Shown: in pieces, positions 14,999-23,700 of the stretch
Numbering within the stretch: the first letter of the stretch is position 1
How the letters are laid out: each line of letters starts with the position of its first letter
Source of the DNA: an uncultured bacterium
GTDB taxonomy: Bacteria > Pseudomonadota > Gammaproteobacteria > Burkholderiales > Burkholderiaceae_F
Reading direction: 5' to 3'
NCBI GenBank assembly: GCA_905215795.1
Contig: CAJMRV010000007.1
Location: forward strand, 1 to 24,976
DNA: 24,976 nucleotides
Program-made: the position numbers and the translations under genes
Notes under the pieces: generated by a model
The model's input: only the letters and a program-made list of their open reading frames with translations
Databases searched by the model: none
Told to the model about the DNA's origin: nothing

Positions 14999-16498
14999 AT
15001 GGCACGACCGACTTTTTACTGGTATGACTTCGAGACCTTCGGGCTGAACCGCCGGAGCTCGCGCCCGGCGCAGTTCGCGGGCCTGCGCACCGACATGGAC
15101 TTCAATCCCGTCGGTCGCGGCGAAGTGCTCTACAACCGTTTGAGCCGGGACGTGCTGCCCGAACCCTCGAGCTGCTTGATCACGCACATCACCCCGCAGG
15201 AATGCGAGGCGAAGGGGCTCTGCGAGGCCGAATTCTCGCAGGAGGTCTGGAAGCGCCTCAACGAGCCCGATACGGTGAGCATCGGCTACAACACGCTCGG
15301 ATTCGACGACGAGGTGTGCCGCTTCCTCTTCTGGCGCAACTTCCTCGATCCGTATTCGCATCAGTGGAAGTCGGGGTGCTCCCGCTGGGACCTCTACCCG
15401 ATCGTCCTCGCCGTCTGGGCGCTGCGCGGTGACACGGACTGGATCCGCTGGCCGTACTGGAGGGAGCTCGACCCCGTCCGTCATCCGGGCGTGCATGACC
15501 GCGAGGGCGTGAGCTTCAAGCTCGAACTCCTCACCGAGTTCAACAACCTCGAGCATGCCAAGGCGCACGATGCGCTCTCCGACGTCGAGGCGACGGTCGC
15601 CCTCGCCAAGCTCATCGCCACCCACGAGCCGCGTCTCTGGAAATGGGCCTTCGAGCACCGCGACAAGGCCTCGGTCGTCCGTGAAATCACCTCGGGGCCG
15701 TTCGTCTGGATCTCCCCGAGGCTCACCTCGCGCCGCAAGTTCACGGCTGTCGTCCAGCCGATCGTCTTTCATGAGAAGACCAACCAGGCTTTCGTCTGGG
15801 ACCTGCGGGAGGACCCCTCGATCCTGCTCGGCCTCTCGGCCGAGGAGATCCGGGAGCGTCTTGGGAGCCGCAGGTCGCTTGAGGAGAAGGGACTCGAACG
15901 CCTGCCGATCTTCCGCCTCAAGACGAACGAATCCCCGTTCGTCTGTTCGAGTCTCGGCATCATCCGAGGCTCCCGCTGGGAGGCGCTCGGCCTTGACAGG
16001 CGCGTCATCGAGGCGAACGCCGCCAAGCTCCTCGAAATCGCCCCGCGCGTCGCGGGCACGGTCGAGGAGGGATGCGTCTTCATGTCCGACGACGAACCCG
16101 TCGAGGCCGAGGAAGCCCTCTACGAGGGCGGCTTCCCTTCGAACAACGACCTCGCCCTTCGCGACCGCGTCCGCTCCCTGGGCGGCGAGGAGCTCGCCTC
16201 GCAGATCCAGGGCGGCCACCTCGTCTTCGAAGACCGTCGCTTCGCTGAGATGCTCGAGCGCTACCTCGCTCGCAACTGGCCCGAACTCCTCACCGCGGAG
16301 CAGGCCGTCGCCTGGGAGGCGAGGCTCCGCTTCGTGCTTTCGGGCGGCACTGGCGCCAGGAGCCTGAGCGAGTTCCAGGACGAGCTCGACAGCCGCATCG
16401 AGGAGCTCTACGAGAAGGGCTCCGTCTCCGACGAGGACTTCGAGGTCCTCGATCAGCTCTCCGATTGGGCGACGGCCTTGTCGGCGGTCTTCGAGTGA
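14999..16498 (+). CDS. sbcB: Exodeoxyribonuclease I
   Basis: This 499-residue 3'-to-5' single-strand DNA exonuclease degrades DNA tails during recombination and mismatch repair, usually guided by SSB. The DEDDh active site is visible: Asp10 and Glu12 in WYDFETFG, an Asp at 103 or 104 in NTLGFDDEV, and His190/Asp195 in AHDALSDVEAT. The length is a little over that of E. coli ExoI (475), and the C-terminal two-thirds retain the SH3-like and helical regions by length. Ribosome site AAGGAG precedes the ATG. It follows rng by 37 nt. The 190-nt gap to glnS suggests an independent start for the next gene. Confidence 0.95.
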   Translation: MARPTFYWYDFETFGLNRRSSRPAQFAGLRTDMDFNPVGRGEVLYNRLSRDVLPEPSSCLITHITPQECEAKGLCEAEFSQEVWKRLNEPDTVSIGYNTLGFDDEVCRFLFWRNFLDPYSHQWKSGCSRWDLYPIVLAVWALRGDTDWIRWPYWRELDPVRHPGVHDREGVSFKLELLTEFNNLEHAKAHDALSDVEATVALAKLIATHEPRLWKWAFEHRDKASVVREITSGPFVWISPRLTSRRKFTAVVQPIVFHEKTNQAFVWDLREDPSILLGLSAEEIRERLGSRRSLEEKGLERLPIFRLKTNESPFVCSSLGIIRGSRWEALGLDRRVIEANAAKLLEIAPRVAGTVEEGCVFMSDDEPVEAEEALYEGGFPSNNDLALRDRVRSLGGEELASQIQGGHLVFEDRRFAEMLERYLARNWPELLTAEQAVAWEARLRFVLSGGTGARSLSEFQDELDSRIEELYEKGSVSDEDFEVLDQLSDWATALSAVFE

Positions 16499-16633
16499 GG
16501 GCGGGGAGGCGCTTTCGTACGGAGCGGGAGGCGCCGCCCGGGGTAAAAGCGGGTATATTTAGTAAGACCCGTGTGCGAAAGCACAAAAAAAGAGGGACTC
16601 CCGCTAAAATGTGGAGAACCCCATAGTCGATGC

Positions 16634-16657
16634 GTCCCGAGTCATTATCATCGGGAC
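16634..16657 (+). promoter_or_regulatory. Hairpin in the glnS leader
   Basis: A perfect 7-bp stem GTCCCGA/TCGGGAC with a 10-nt loop lies 31 nt before the glnS ATG. A TAAAAT at 16605-16610 upstream is a possible -10 box, which would put the hairpin inside the 5' untranslated leader. A second small hairpin with a GAAA tetraloop is at 16572-16585. No known riboswitch or T-box consensus is recognised. Confidence 0.35.
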
Positions 16658-16688
16658 TTCAGTTTAACCGTAGCGTGGAAGCATTCTC

Positions 16689-18746
16689 ATGACCTCCGAG
16701 AAGGATACGCCTGTAGCACAGGTGACGAACTTTATTCGTACACAGATTGAAGACGATTTGAAGAGCCAGACCAACCGGCCCCGTTTCTGGTGTGGTCATC
16801 CCGCCCCCTATACCGAACAGGCCGAGAAGGGCTGTGAGGACGTGGCCAGGATCCGCACGCGCTTCCCGCCGGAACCCAACGGCTATCTCCACATCGGCCA
16901 TGCCAAGAGCATCTGCCTGAACTTCGGCCTGGCCCGCGACTACGGCGGCGCCTGTCATATGCGCTTCGACGACACCAACCCCGAGAAGGAGGATCAGGAG
17001 TACGTCGACGGCATCATCGATTCCGTGCGTTGGCTTGGTTTCGACTGGACGTTCAACGGCCGTGAGAACCTCTACTACGCGAGCTCCTACTTCGACTACA
17101 TGTACGAGTTTGCCGAGCACCTGATCAAGGAGGGCTACGCCTACGTCGACGAACAGACGCCCGACGAGATGCGCGAGACGCGCGGCACCCTGAAGGAGCC
17201 GGGCACCAACTCGCCCTACCGCGACCGCCCGGCCGAGGAAAGCCTCCGCCTGTTCCGCGAGATGCGCGAAGGCAAGCACGAGGAAGGCTCGATGGTGCTC
17301 CGCGCCAAGATCGACATGGCCAGCCCGAACATGAACCTGCGCGACCCGGCCATCTACCGCATCCGCTTCGCCGAACATCACGCCACGGGCGACAAGTGGT
17401 GCATCTACCCGATGTACACGTTCGCCCATCCGATCGAGGACACGCTCGAGAACATCACACACTCGATCTGCACGCTCGAATTTGAAGACCAGCGCGCTTT
17501 CTACGATTGGGCCCTCGAGCGCGTCATCCCCGTGCTGCGCACGCCGCAGTACGAGGAGGCCTGCTCGATCCTGAAGGCGATGCGCGATGGCGCTGACGAT
17601 CGCGCCCACGCCTTCGTGAAGGCCGCCCGTGACGCTCGCGAGAAGCTCGGCCACTCCGTCGAGGAGGAAAAGCTCGCCGCCTTCTTCGAAACGACGTCCG
17701 AAGACATCACGTCCGAAGAAGTCTCCGCCGTCCTCGACATTATCCTTTCGGCGCCCTCGCACTTCACGCCGCTCATGCAGGCCGCCCTCACGGTGGTCCG
17801 CCCGAATTTCTTCCTGCTCTCGCACCAGTACGAGTTCAACCGCTTGAACCTCACCTACGTCGTGGTGAGCAAGCGCAAGCTGATCGCCCTCGTCCAGGGC
17901 GGCCACGTCGACGGCTGGGACGACCCCCGCATGCCGACGATCGTCGGTCTGCGCCGCCGCGGCTACACGCCCGAGAGCATGCGCCTCTTCGCCGAGCGCT
18001 GTGGTGTCTCGAAGGTCTCCGGCGGCTGGATCGATTACTCCGTCCTCGAGCAGAGCCTGCGCGAGGACCTCGAGGCGAAGGCCGCCCGCCGCATGGCCGT
18101 GATGAAGCCCCTGAAGCTCATCATCGACAACTACCCCGAAGGCAAGACGGAGACGCTCGTCGCCGACAACCATCCGCAGGATCCCGCCATGGGCCAGCGC
18201 GAAATCACCTTCTCGCGCGAACTCTGGATCGAGGAGAGCGACTTCGAGGAGGTCCCGCCCAAGGGCTTCCGCCGTCTCACGCTCCCGACCGCCGACAAGC
18301 CCGCCAAGCCGGTGCGCCTGCGCTACGGCTACATCATCGTTCCGACCTCGGTCGACAAGGATGAGGAGGGCAACGTCGTGGCCGTCCACGCCGACTACCT
18401 CCCCGAGACGAAGTCCGGCACGGAGGGTTCCGCCACGGTCAAGGCCAAGGCCACGATCCACTGGCTCGATTCGAAGACCGCCGTCCCCGCGGAGATCCGC
18501 GTTTACGACCGCCTCTTCAACGTCCCGCATCCCGACGAAGGCGAGGGCGATTTCCTCGACCGTCTGACGCCCGACTCCAAGCAGGTGCTCGAAGGCTTCG
18601 TCGAGCCGGCCGCCGCCGCAGCCGCCCGCGACGAGAAGTTCCAGTTCGAACGACAGGGCTATTTCGTCGCCGACCGCGTCGACCACACGCCCGAAAAGCC
18701 GGTGTTCAACCTCTCGGTGACCCTGCGCGATTCCTGGGGCAAGTAA
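16689..18746 (+). CDS. glnS: Glutaminyl-tRNA synthetase with internal insertion
   Basis: This 685-residue class I synthetase charges tRNA-Gln with glutamine. RFPPEPNGYLHIGH carries the HIGH signature (68-71), and VVSKRKL at about 392-398 is the KMSKS-type loop. The C-terminal anticodon-binding beta barrels (about 470-685) end with EKPVFNLSVTLRDSWGK, so the gene is complete and in frame. It is about 130 residues longer than the E. coli enzyme (554). About 28 extra residues lie before RFPPEPN (about 29-56, containing Cys35, His37 and Cys49). A 93-residue block is inserted after LRTPQYE (residues about 290-382), just before the KMSKS strand. The inserted block is mostly charged and helix-like. 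The start follows a TGGAAG ribosome site. Confidence 0.95.
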   Translation: MTSEKDTPVAQVTNFIRTQIEDDLKSQTNRPRFWCGHPAPYTEQAEKGCEDVARIRTRFPPEPNGYLHIGHAKSICLNFGLARDYGGACHMRFDDTNPEKEDQEYVDGIIDSVRWLGFDWTFNGRENLYYASSYFDYMYEFAEHLIKEGYAYVDEQTPDEMRETRGTLKEPGTNSPYRDRPAEESLRLFREMREGKHEEGSMVLRAKIDMASPNMNLRDPAIYRIRFAEHHATGDKWCIYPMYTFAHPIEDTLENITHSICTLEFEDQRAFYDWALERVIPVLRTPQYEEACSILKAMRDGADDRAHAFVKAARDAREKLGHSVEEEKLAAFFETTSEDITSEEVSAVLDIILSAPSHFTPLMQAALTVVRPNFFLLSHQYEFNRLNLTYVVVSKRKLIALVQGGHVDGWDDPRMPTIVGLRRRGYTPESMRLFAERCGVSKVSGGWIDYSVLEQSLREDLEAKAARRMAVMKPLKLIIDNYPEGKTETLVADNHPQDPAMGQREITFSRELWIEESDFEEVPPKGFRRLTLPTADKPAKPVRLRYGYIIVPTSVDKDEEGNVVAVHADYLPETKSGTEGSATVKAKATIHWLDSKTAVPAEIRVYDRLFNVPHPDEGEGDFLDRLTPDSKQVLEGFVEPAAAAAARDEKFQFERQGYFVADRVDHTPEKPVFNLSVTLRDSWGK
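17547..17834 (+). repeat. 9-bp direct repeats bounding the glnS insertion
   Basis: CAGTACGAG occurs at 17547-17555 and again at 17826-17834, exactly 279 nt (93 codons) apart, both in the frame reading Gln-Tyr-Glu. Deleting one repeat plus the intervening block would read IPVLRTPQYEFNRLNL, matching the canonical GlnRS sequence around this strand. The block therefore looks like a discrete in-frame insertion. Confidence 0.75.
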
Positions 18747-18755
18747 GCTCTTTCC

Positions 18756-18779
18756 GGGAGCTCCCCTGCGGGGGCTCCC
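18756..18779 (+). terminator. Probable terminator hairpin after glnS
   Basis: Ten nucleotides past the glnS stop, GGGAGC pairs with GCTCCC and an inner CCCC pairs with GGGG around a TGC loop, giving a very stable stem with one bulge. The following sequence (AATTCGTAAC) lacks a U run, so termination may need another factor or be only partial. Confidence 0.5.
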
Positions 18780-18828
18780 AATTCGTAACATAAGGAAAAA
18801 ACGGCATCTTCTCCTCCTTTCGGAGGGG

Positions 18829-18855
18829 TTGCACGCTTTTGTACTGTGTTATTAT
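18829..18855 (+). promoter_or_regulatory. Candidate promoter of the FMN-binding protein gene
   Basis: TTGCAC (18829-18834) is followed after 15 nt by TATTAT (18850-18855). The spacing is short for sigma-70, but both hexamers are good. Transcription from here would give a leader of about 140 nt before the ATG at 19004. Confidence 0.5.
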
Positions 18856-18881
18856 TTTGTGGCCTGAAGGTTGGTACCCGG

Positions 18882-18961
18882 GGACGCATCCGAGCGTCCT
18901 CCAGCTTTCTCAGGTTACTTATGAAACGTCGTGATGGGACGCCGCGATTCCATGCGGACGC
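18882..18961 (+). promoter_or_regulatory. Leader with alternative hairpins upstream of the FMN-binding protein gene
   Basis: GGACGC occurs at 18882-18887, 18937-18942 and 18956-18961, while its complement GCGTCC occurs once, at 18894-18899. The nearest pair makes a 6-bp hairpin with a 6-nt loop; the other two would compete for the same partner. An 18-codon frame with a weak AGG site starts at 18921 and ends at 18977, overlapping the second and third copies. No FMN riboswitch consensus is recognised. Confidence 0.3.
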
Positions 18962-19003
18962 CCGGCGCGTTCACTAAACAAAGACTCTATAGAGGATCTT
19001 ATT

Positions 19004-19330
19004 ATGAAGAAATTGCTCGTTGTCGCCGTTGCCGCCATGTTCGCCGCCGGTGCCGCCAATGCCTACAAGGATGGTTCCTACGAAGGTGAAGGCAAGGGCC
19101 GCGAATCCACGATCAAGGTTCAGGTCGTCGTCAAGGACCAGAAGGTCGCCGACGTCAAGATTCTGAGCCAGGGCGAAACCGAAGGGATCTTCGATGCCGC
19201 CAGGGACGAAATCCTCCCGGCCGTCGTCAAGAACAACGGCACGAAGGGTGTCGACGCCGTCGCCGGCGCCTCGCTCTCCAGCAAGGGCATCATCGACGCC
19301 GTGAATGCGGCTCTCGCCAAGGCCAACTAA
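19004..19330 (+). CDS. Exported small FMN-binding (FMN_bind) domain protein
   Basis: This 108-residue protein has a clear Sec signal peptide (1-20, cut after ANA), leaving an 88-residue periplasmic FMN_bind domain. The C-terminal VDAVAGASLSS (83-93) fits the flavinylation motif D-x-x-[S/T/A]-G-A-[T/S], with Ser90 as the probable acceptor of phosphodiester-linked FMN. Related domains occur in NqrC, RnfG and flavinylated reductases, but this one stands alone without a reductase domain, so it is likely a periplasmic electron shuttle or donor subunit. The partner reductase is not in the window. An AGAGGAT ribosome site precedes the ATG. The next gene encodes ApbE, the enzyme that attaches FMN, which supports covalent flavinylation. 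Confidence 0.88.
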   Translation: MKKLLVVAVAAMFAAGAANAYKDGSYEGEGKGRESTIKVQVVVKDQKVADVKILSQGETEGIFDAARDEILPAVVKNNGTKGVDAVAGASLSSKGIIDAVNAALAKAN

Positions 19331-19357
19331 TATCGGCCCGCGTGTCCTGCGCGTATG

Positions 19358-19383
19358 AAAAGGGGGGCGTCGCCCCCCTTTTT
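19358..19383 (+). terminator. Intrinsic terminator between the FMN-binding protein gene and apbE
   Basis: An 11-bp stem (19358-19368 with 19372-19382) of AAAA plus a G6C block pairs across a 3-nt loop and runs into TTTTT. It lies 28 nt past the FMN-binding protein stop. It should end most transcripts there, leaving apbE to read-through or its own promoter. Confidence 0.92.
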
Positions 19384-19456
19384 CGTATCCGACGGAACCG
19401 CGCCGCCCTCTTTCTTCTCCCCGGCGTCCCGCTTCCGCGGGACGAGTCCATTTTCC

Positions 19457-19461
19457 AGAGG
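19457..19461 (+). promoter_or_regulatory. Ribosome binding site supporting a TTG start for apbE
   Basis: AGAGG stands 7 nt before TTG at 19469. The only upstream in-frame ATG (19355) lies in the terminator hairpin and would encode a low-complexity extension ahead of the membrane segment. A hairpin with an 8-bp stem (19425-19432 with 19437-19444) lies just upstream of this site. Confidence 0.65.
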
Positions 19462-19468
19462 TCCGATC

Positions 19469-20680
19469 TTGAAGACGTCCCGCGCCATCATTTCGCTTGC
19501 CCTTGCCGCCGCCATCGGCGTCGGTTTCGTCACCCTCAAGCACGAGTCCGTTGATGCGGCTCCCGCCGTTGAGTCCGCTCCCGCAGCGGCCGGGGCCGTG
19601 AAGCCGGCTTCGACGGAGTCCGTCCCCGTCTCCGCCCCTGTCGCCGCTGAGGCGGCTCCGGCGAAAACCGCCGCAGAATCCGTCGGGGATGCGGCCGCTG
19701 CGGCGCCCGCCGAGGTCCGTGAGAACATCGCCATGTACAAGATGGGCACGGTCGTCAACGGCTCGGTCTTCGCCCCCACCCAGATCGAGGCGGACCGCCT
19801 CAAGGCGGAGTTCCAGCGCAAGGTCGCCTTCTACGACGACCTCCTCACGGTGCACCGCGACTCCCCGTTGAACGAGGTGAACAAACGTGCGGGTGAAACG
19901 GTCGAGGTTCCCGTCGAGGTGGCCCGACTGATCGAGCGCAGCGTCGCCATCGCCCATGATTCGGACGGCGTCTTCCAACCGATGATCGGTCCGGTCGTCA
20001 ACCTCTGGAAAATCGGATTCGGCGGGGACAAGGTGCCCACCGACGAGCAGATCGCCCGTGCCGTCTCCCTTGTCGACCATGCCAAGGTGAGCGTCACCTA
20101 CAAGGACGGACATGCCTACGCCCGCATCGGACAGGGCCAGAGCATCGACCTCGGCGGCATCGCCAAGGGCTACATCGGCACGGCCCTCGCGGAGGACCTC
20201 GTCGCCAAGGGTATGAAGCACGGCCTGATCAATCTCGGCGGCAACGTCGTCGCCGTGGGTGAGAAGGCCCCCGGCACCCCTTGGTCGATCGGACTGCAGA
20301 TCCCTGGGCATCCCCGCGGCGAACCCTTCGCCATCGTGCGCGTCGCCGACACGAGCGTCGTCACCTCGGGCGCCTACGAGCGTTACTTCGAGAAGGACGG
20401 CAAGCGCTACGCCCACATCCTCAGCCCCAAGACGGGCCGCCCCGTCACGACGGACATCTCCTCGGTGACGATCATCTCCAAGGACGGCACCTTCGCCGAC
20501 GCCTGGTGCACGGCGCTTTTCGCCATGGGCTGGGACAAGGCTCGTGAATACCTAGTGACGCATCCCGACGTGGCCTGTATCATGTTGAATGGCGACATGA
20601 AGCGGATCGTCGCGACGGAGGCGGCACGCCCGTTCCTCCACGCCCTCGTCGGGGACTACGACCTCGAATTCATCCGCTGA
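19469..20680 (+). CDS. apbE: FAD:protein FMN transferase ApbE
   Basis: This 403-residue exported enzyme transfers FMN from FAD to Thr/Ser of FMN_bind proteins with Mg2+ in the periplasm. An N-terminal hydrophobic segment (about 5-22, positively charged before it) serves as signal or anchor; no lipobox cysteine is seen. A striking Ala/Pro/Glu-rich linker spans about 30-82. The ApbE domain follows, with IDLGGIAKGY (226-235), LINLGGNV (253-260), HILSPKTGRPV (316-326) and the metal-site segment ADAWCTALFAMG (343-354, Asp344 and Thr348). TTG 19469 is the preferred start because of the AGAGG site. Its probable substrate is the FMN_bind protein encoded just upstream. The intervening terminator suggests the enzyme is made in lower amounts than its substrate. 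Confidence 0.93.
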   Translation: MKTSRAIISLALAAAIGVGFVTLKHESVDAAPAVESAPAAAGAVKPASTESVPVSAPVAAEAAPAKTAAESVGDAAAAAPAEVRENIAMYKMGTVVNGSVFAPTQIEADRLKAEFQRKVAFYDDLLTVHRDSPLNEVNKRAGETVEVPVEVARLIERSVAIAHDSDGVFQPMIGPVVNLWKIGFGGDKVPTDEQIARAVSLVDHAKVSVTYKDGHAYARIGQGQSIDLGGIAKGYIGTALAEDLVAKGMKHGLINLGGNVVAVGEKAPGTPWSIGLQIPGHPRGEPFAIVRVADTSVVTSGAYERYFEKDGKRYAHILSPKTGRPVTTDISSVTIISKDGTFADAWCTALFAMGWDKAREYLVTHPDVACIMLNGDMKRIVATEAARPFLHALVGDYDLEFIR

Positions 20681-20691
20681 CCGGCACGACA

Positions 20692-20709
20692 CCCCGCCGG
20701 GGCTTTTTT
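20692..20709 (+). terminator. Short intrinsic terminator after apbE
   Basis: CCCC (20692-20695) pairs with GGGG (20699-20702) across GCC, followed by C and six T residues, 12 nt past the apbE stop. The stem is short but all G-C and the U run is good. Confidence 0.6.
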
Positions 20710-20718
20710 CACACGCAA

Positions 20719-20750
20719 AAGAGCGCACTTCATCGCCGGAGTGCGCTCTT
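20719..20750. terminator. Second hairpin between apbE and dnaE
   Basis: A perfect 11-bp stem (20719-20729 with 20740-20750) with a 10-nt loop lies 24 nt before the dnaE ATG. On the plus strand only a broken T tract follows (GGTTTCTTC); on the minus strand it runs into UUUU. It may be a backup terminator for apbE or a structured dnaE leader. Confidence 0.5.
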
Positions 20751-20774
20751 GGTTTCTTCATCAGGATTGCCAAC

Positions 20775-23700
20775 ATGACGGACCCACGTTTTGTCCACCT
20801 TCGCATGCACACCGAATATTCGGTCACCGACAGCATCATCCGCATCGACGATGCGATCGATGAGGTCCGCAGGCAGGGCGGCGTGGCCTTCGGCGTCACG
20901 GACATGATGAACGTGTTCGGCGGCCTGCGCTTCTACACCCACGCGCAGAAGGCCGGCCTCAAGCCCATCCTGGGGTGCGACATCAAGATTAAGAACACGG
21001 CGCTCCCCGACAGTCCCGACGTGATGACGCTCTACTGCATGAACCGCGAGGGCTTCACCGCGTTGAGCGAACTCCTCACGCGCGCCTTCCTCGAGACGGA
21101 CCCGCGCTTCCGCGGTCAGATCGACGAGGAGTGGTTCGCCGAGCCGGGGGCGACGAGGGGGCTGATTGCCCTCACGGGCGGCGTCTCGGGCAAGATCTCC
21201 CGTCTTCTTCAGAGCGACCTCGAGCGCGTCGCCGAGGAGACCATCGCGCGCTACGCCGAATGGTTCCCCGACCGCCTCTACCTCGAGGTGCAGCGGAGCG
21301 GCAAACCCATCGAGGAGTTCAACATCCACTTCCTCGCCAATCATGCCGTCAAGACGGGGCTCCCGCTCGTGGCGACCCATCCCGTGCAGTTCCTCCACAA
21401 GGAGGACTTCGAGGCCCATGAGGTGCGCTGCTGCATCGCCGAGGGCTACACGCTCTCGGACCCCCGTCGAAAGAAGAACGTCACCCCGGAGCAGTACCTG
21501 AAGACCGAGGAGGAGATGTGCGAACTCTTCGCAGACCTCCCCGGAGCGCTCGTGAACTCGGTCGAGATTGCCAAGCGCTGCAACATCGACGGCCTCCTCA
21601 GTGCTCCCCAGCTCCCGGACTTCCCGACGCCCGAGGGGATGAGCCTCGACGACTACATGGACCACCTTTCGCGTGAAGGTCTTGAGCGTCGTCTTGAATT
21701 CCTCTATCACGACGAGAAGGAGCGCGACGAGCGTCGTCCCGAGTACGTCAAGCGCCTCGACTACGAACTCGGCATCATCAAGAAGATGCAGTTCCCGGGC
21801 TACTTCCTGATCGTGCAGGACTTCATCAACTGGTCCAAGAAGAACGGCGTGCCTGTCGGGCCGGGCCGCGGCTCCGGCGCGGGCTCGCTCGTCGCCTACA
21901 GTCTCGGGATCACCGACCTCGACCCCCTGAAGTACGACCTCCTTTTCGAACGCTTCCTCAACCCGGAACGCGTCTCGATGCCTGACTTCGACGTCGACTT
22001 CTGCCAGTACAACCGCGACCGCACGATCGAGTACGTCAAGCGCACCTACGGCGTGGACGCCGTGAGTCAGATCGCCACCTTCGGCACATTGGGCGCCAAG
22101 GCCGTGATCCGCGACGTCTCCCGCGTGATGGGCCTCCCCTTCAGGAAGGCCGACGAGCTCTCCAAGCTCGTCCCCGCCCAGCCGGGCAAGAACGTCACCC
22201 TGAAGGAGTGCATGGAGTCCGTACCGGGCTTCAAGGAGTTCGTCGAGGCCGACGTCCAGTACAAGGAGGTCCTCCGCATGGCGCGCCCCCTGGAGGGCCT
22301 CACGAGGAACCTCGGCATGCACGCGGGCGGCGTTCTGATTGCGCCCCGAAAGCTCACCGACTTCTGTCCGCTTTACAACTCCGACGGCGCCCCTGAGAAC
22401 ACCGTGAGCCAGTTCGACAAGAAGGACGTGGAGAACGCCGGCCTCGTGAAGTTCGACTTCCTCGGCCTCACCACGCTTTCGATCCTGCAGAAGTGCAAGG
22501 AGTACATCGACCAGCTCAATCCGGGGACGGACTTCGATCTCTCGCGTATCCCGATCGATGATCCGGAGACCTACCGAACCTTCCAGGAGGGGAGGACGGT
22601 GGCCGTCTTCCAGTTCGAATCCTCGGGCATGCAGCAGCTCCTCATGCAGGCCAAGCCGGACCGCCTCGAGGACCTGATCGCCTTGAACGCCCTTTATCGT
22701 CCGGGTCCGATGGACCTCATCCCGTCGTTCATCAACCGCAAGTTCGGACGCGAGGAGATCACCTATCTCGACCCCCGCATGGAGCCGGTCCTGAAGGAGA
22801 CCTACGGCATCATGGTTTATCAGGAACAGGTGATGCGAGTGGCTCAGGTCGTGGGCGGGTATTCGCTGGGCGGCGCCGACCTGCTGCGCCGCGCCATGGG
22901 CAAGAAGAACGTCGAGGAGATGCAGCGGCAGCGCACCGTGTTCATCAAGGGCGCGGGCGAGCGCGGGGTCTCCGCCTCGGTAGCGACCGAGATCTTCAAC
23001 TTGATGGCGAAGTTCGCGGGCTACGGCTTCAATAAGTCCCATGCGGCGGCCTATTCCTACGTGGCCTACCAGACCGCCTACTTGAAGACGCATCACACGG
23101 CCCCCTTCATGGCGGCCAACTTGTGCATGGTGATGGACCAGTCCGACAAAATCCGCCACCTGATCGACGACGCGGCCAAGTACGGTGTCGCGATTCTTCC
23201 CCCCGACGTGAACAAGTCCGAGTGGTTCTTCACGACGCCGGACACGAAGCACATCCGCTACGGCTTCGGCGGAATCAAGGGAATGGGGCGCATGCAGGCC
23301 GACGCCATCGTCGAGGCAAGGAAGAAGGACGGTCCGTTCATCGACCTCTTTGACCTTGCCGCCCGCGTGCCGTCCCTCTCCGGGCGTCTCCTTGAGGGGC
23401 TCATCCGGGCCGGCGCCCTCGATTCGCTCGACCGGGACCGCGGCAAGCTCCACGGCAACATCGCCCAGGCGGTGAGCGCCGCGCAGACGGTCGCCGCAAG
23501 CGCGGGCCAGAGCTCGCTTTTCGGGGACATCGACGAGCCGCAGCGCATCGTCAACTGGGTCCCTGCTCGTTCCTGGTCGAAGTACCGGGAGCTCAAGCTT
23601 GAAAAGCATGTTTTGGGACTCGCTATGAGCGGGGTGATGTACGACGTCTATCGCGACGAGCTGAAGAGCTTCGGTGGAACGCCGATCGAGAGGATTCTGA

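Noticed and set aside
16572..16590. Minus-strand terminator in the sbcB-glnS gap
   Set aside because: The 5-bp GAAA-loop hairpin is followed by an A run on the plus strand. On the minus strand the U run precedes rather than follows the stem, and no minus-strand gene is present.
16659..18791. A 710-codon open frame antisense to glnS
   Set aside because: It mirrors the glnS codon pattern and has no recognisable domain; glnS is complete on the plus strand.
18850..19003. FMN riboswitch upstream of the flavoprotein gene
   Set aside because: The conserved RFN-element segments are not present; only simple hairpins are seen.
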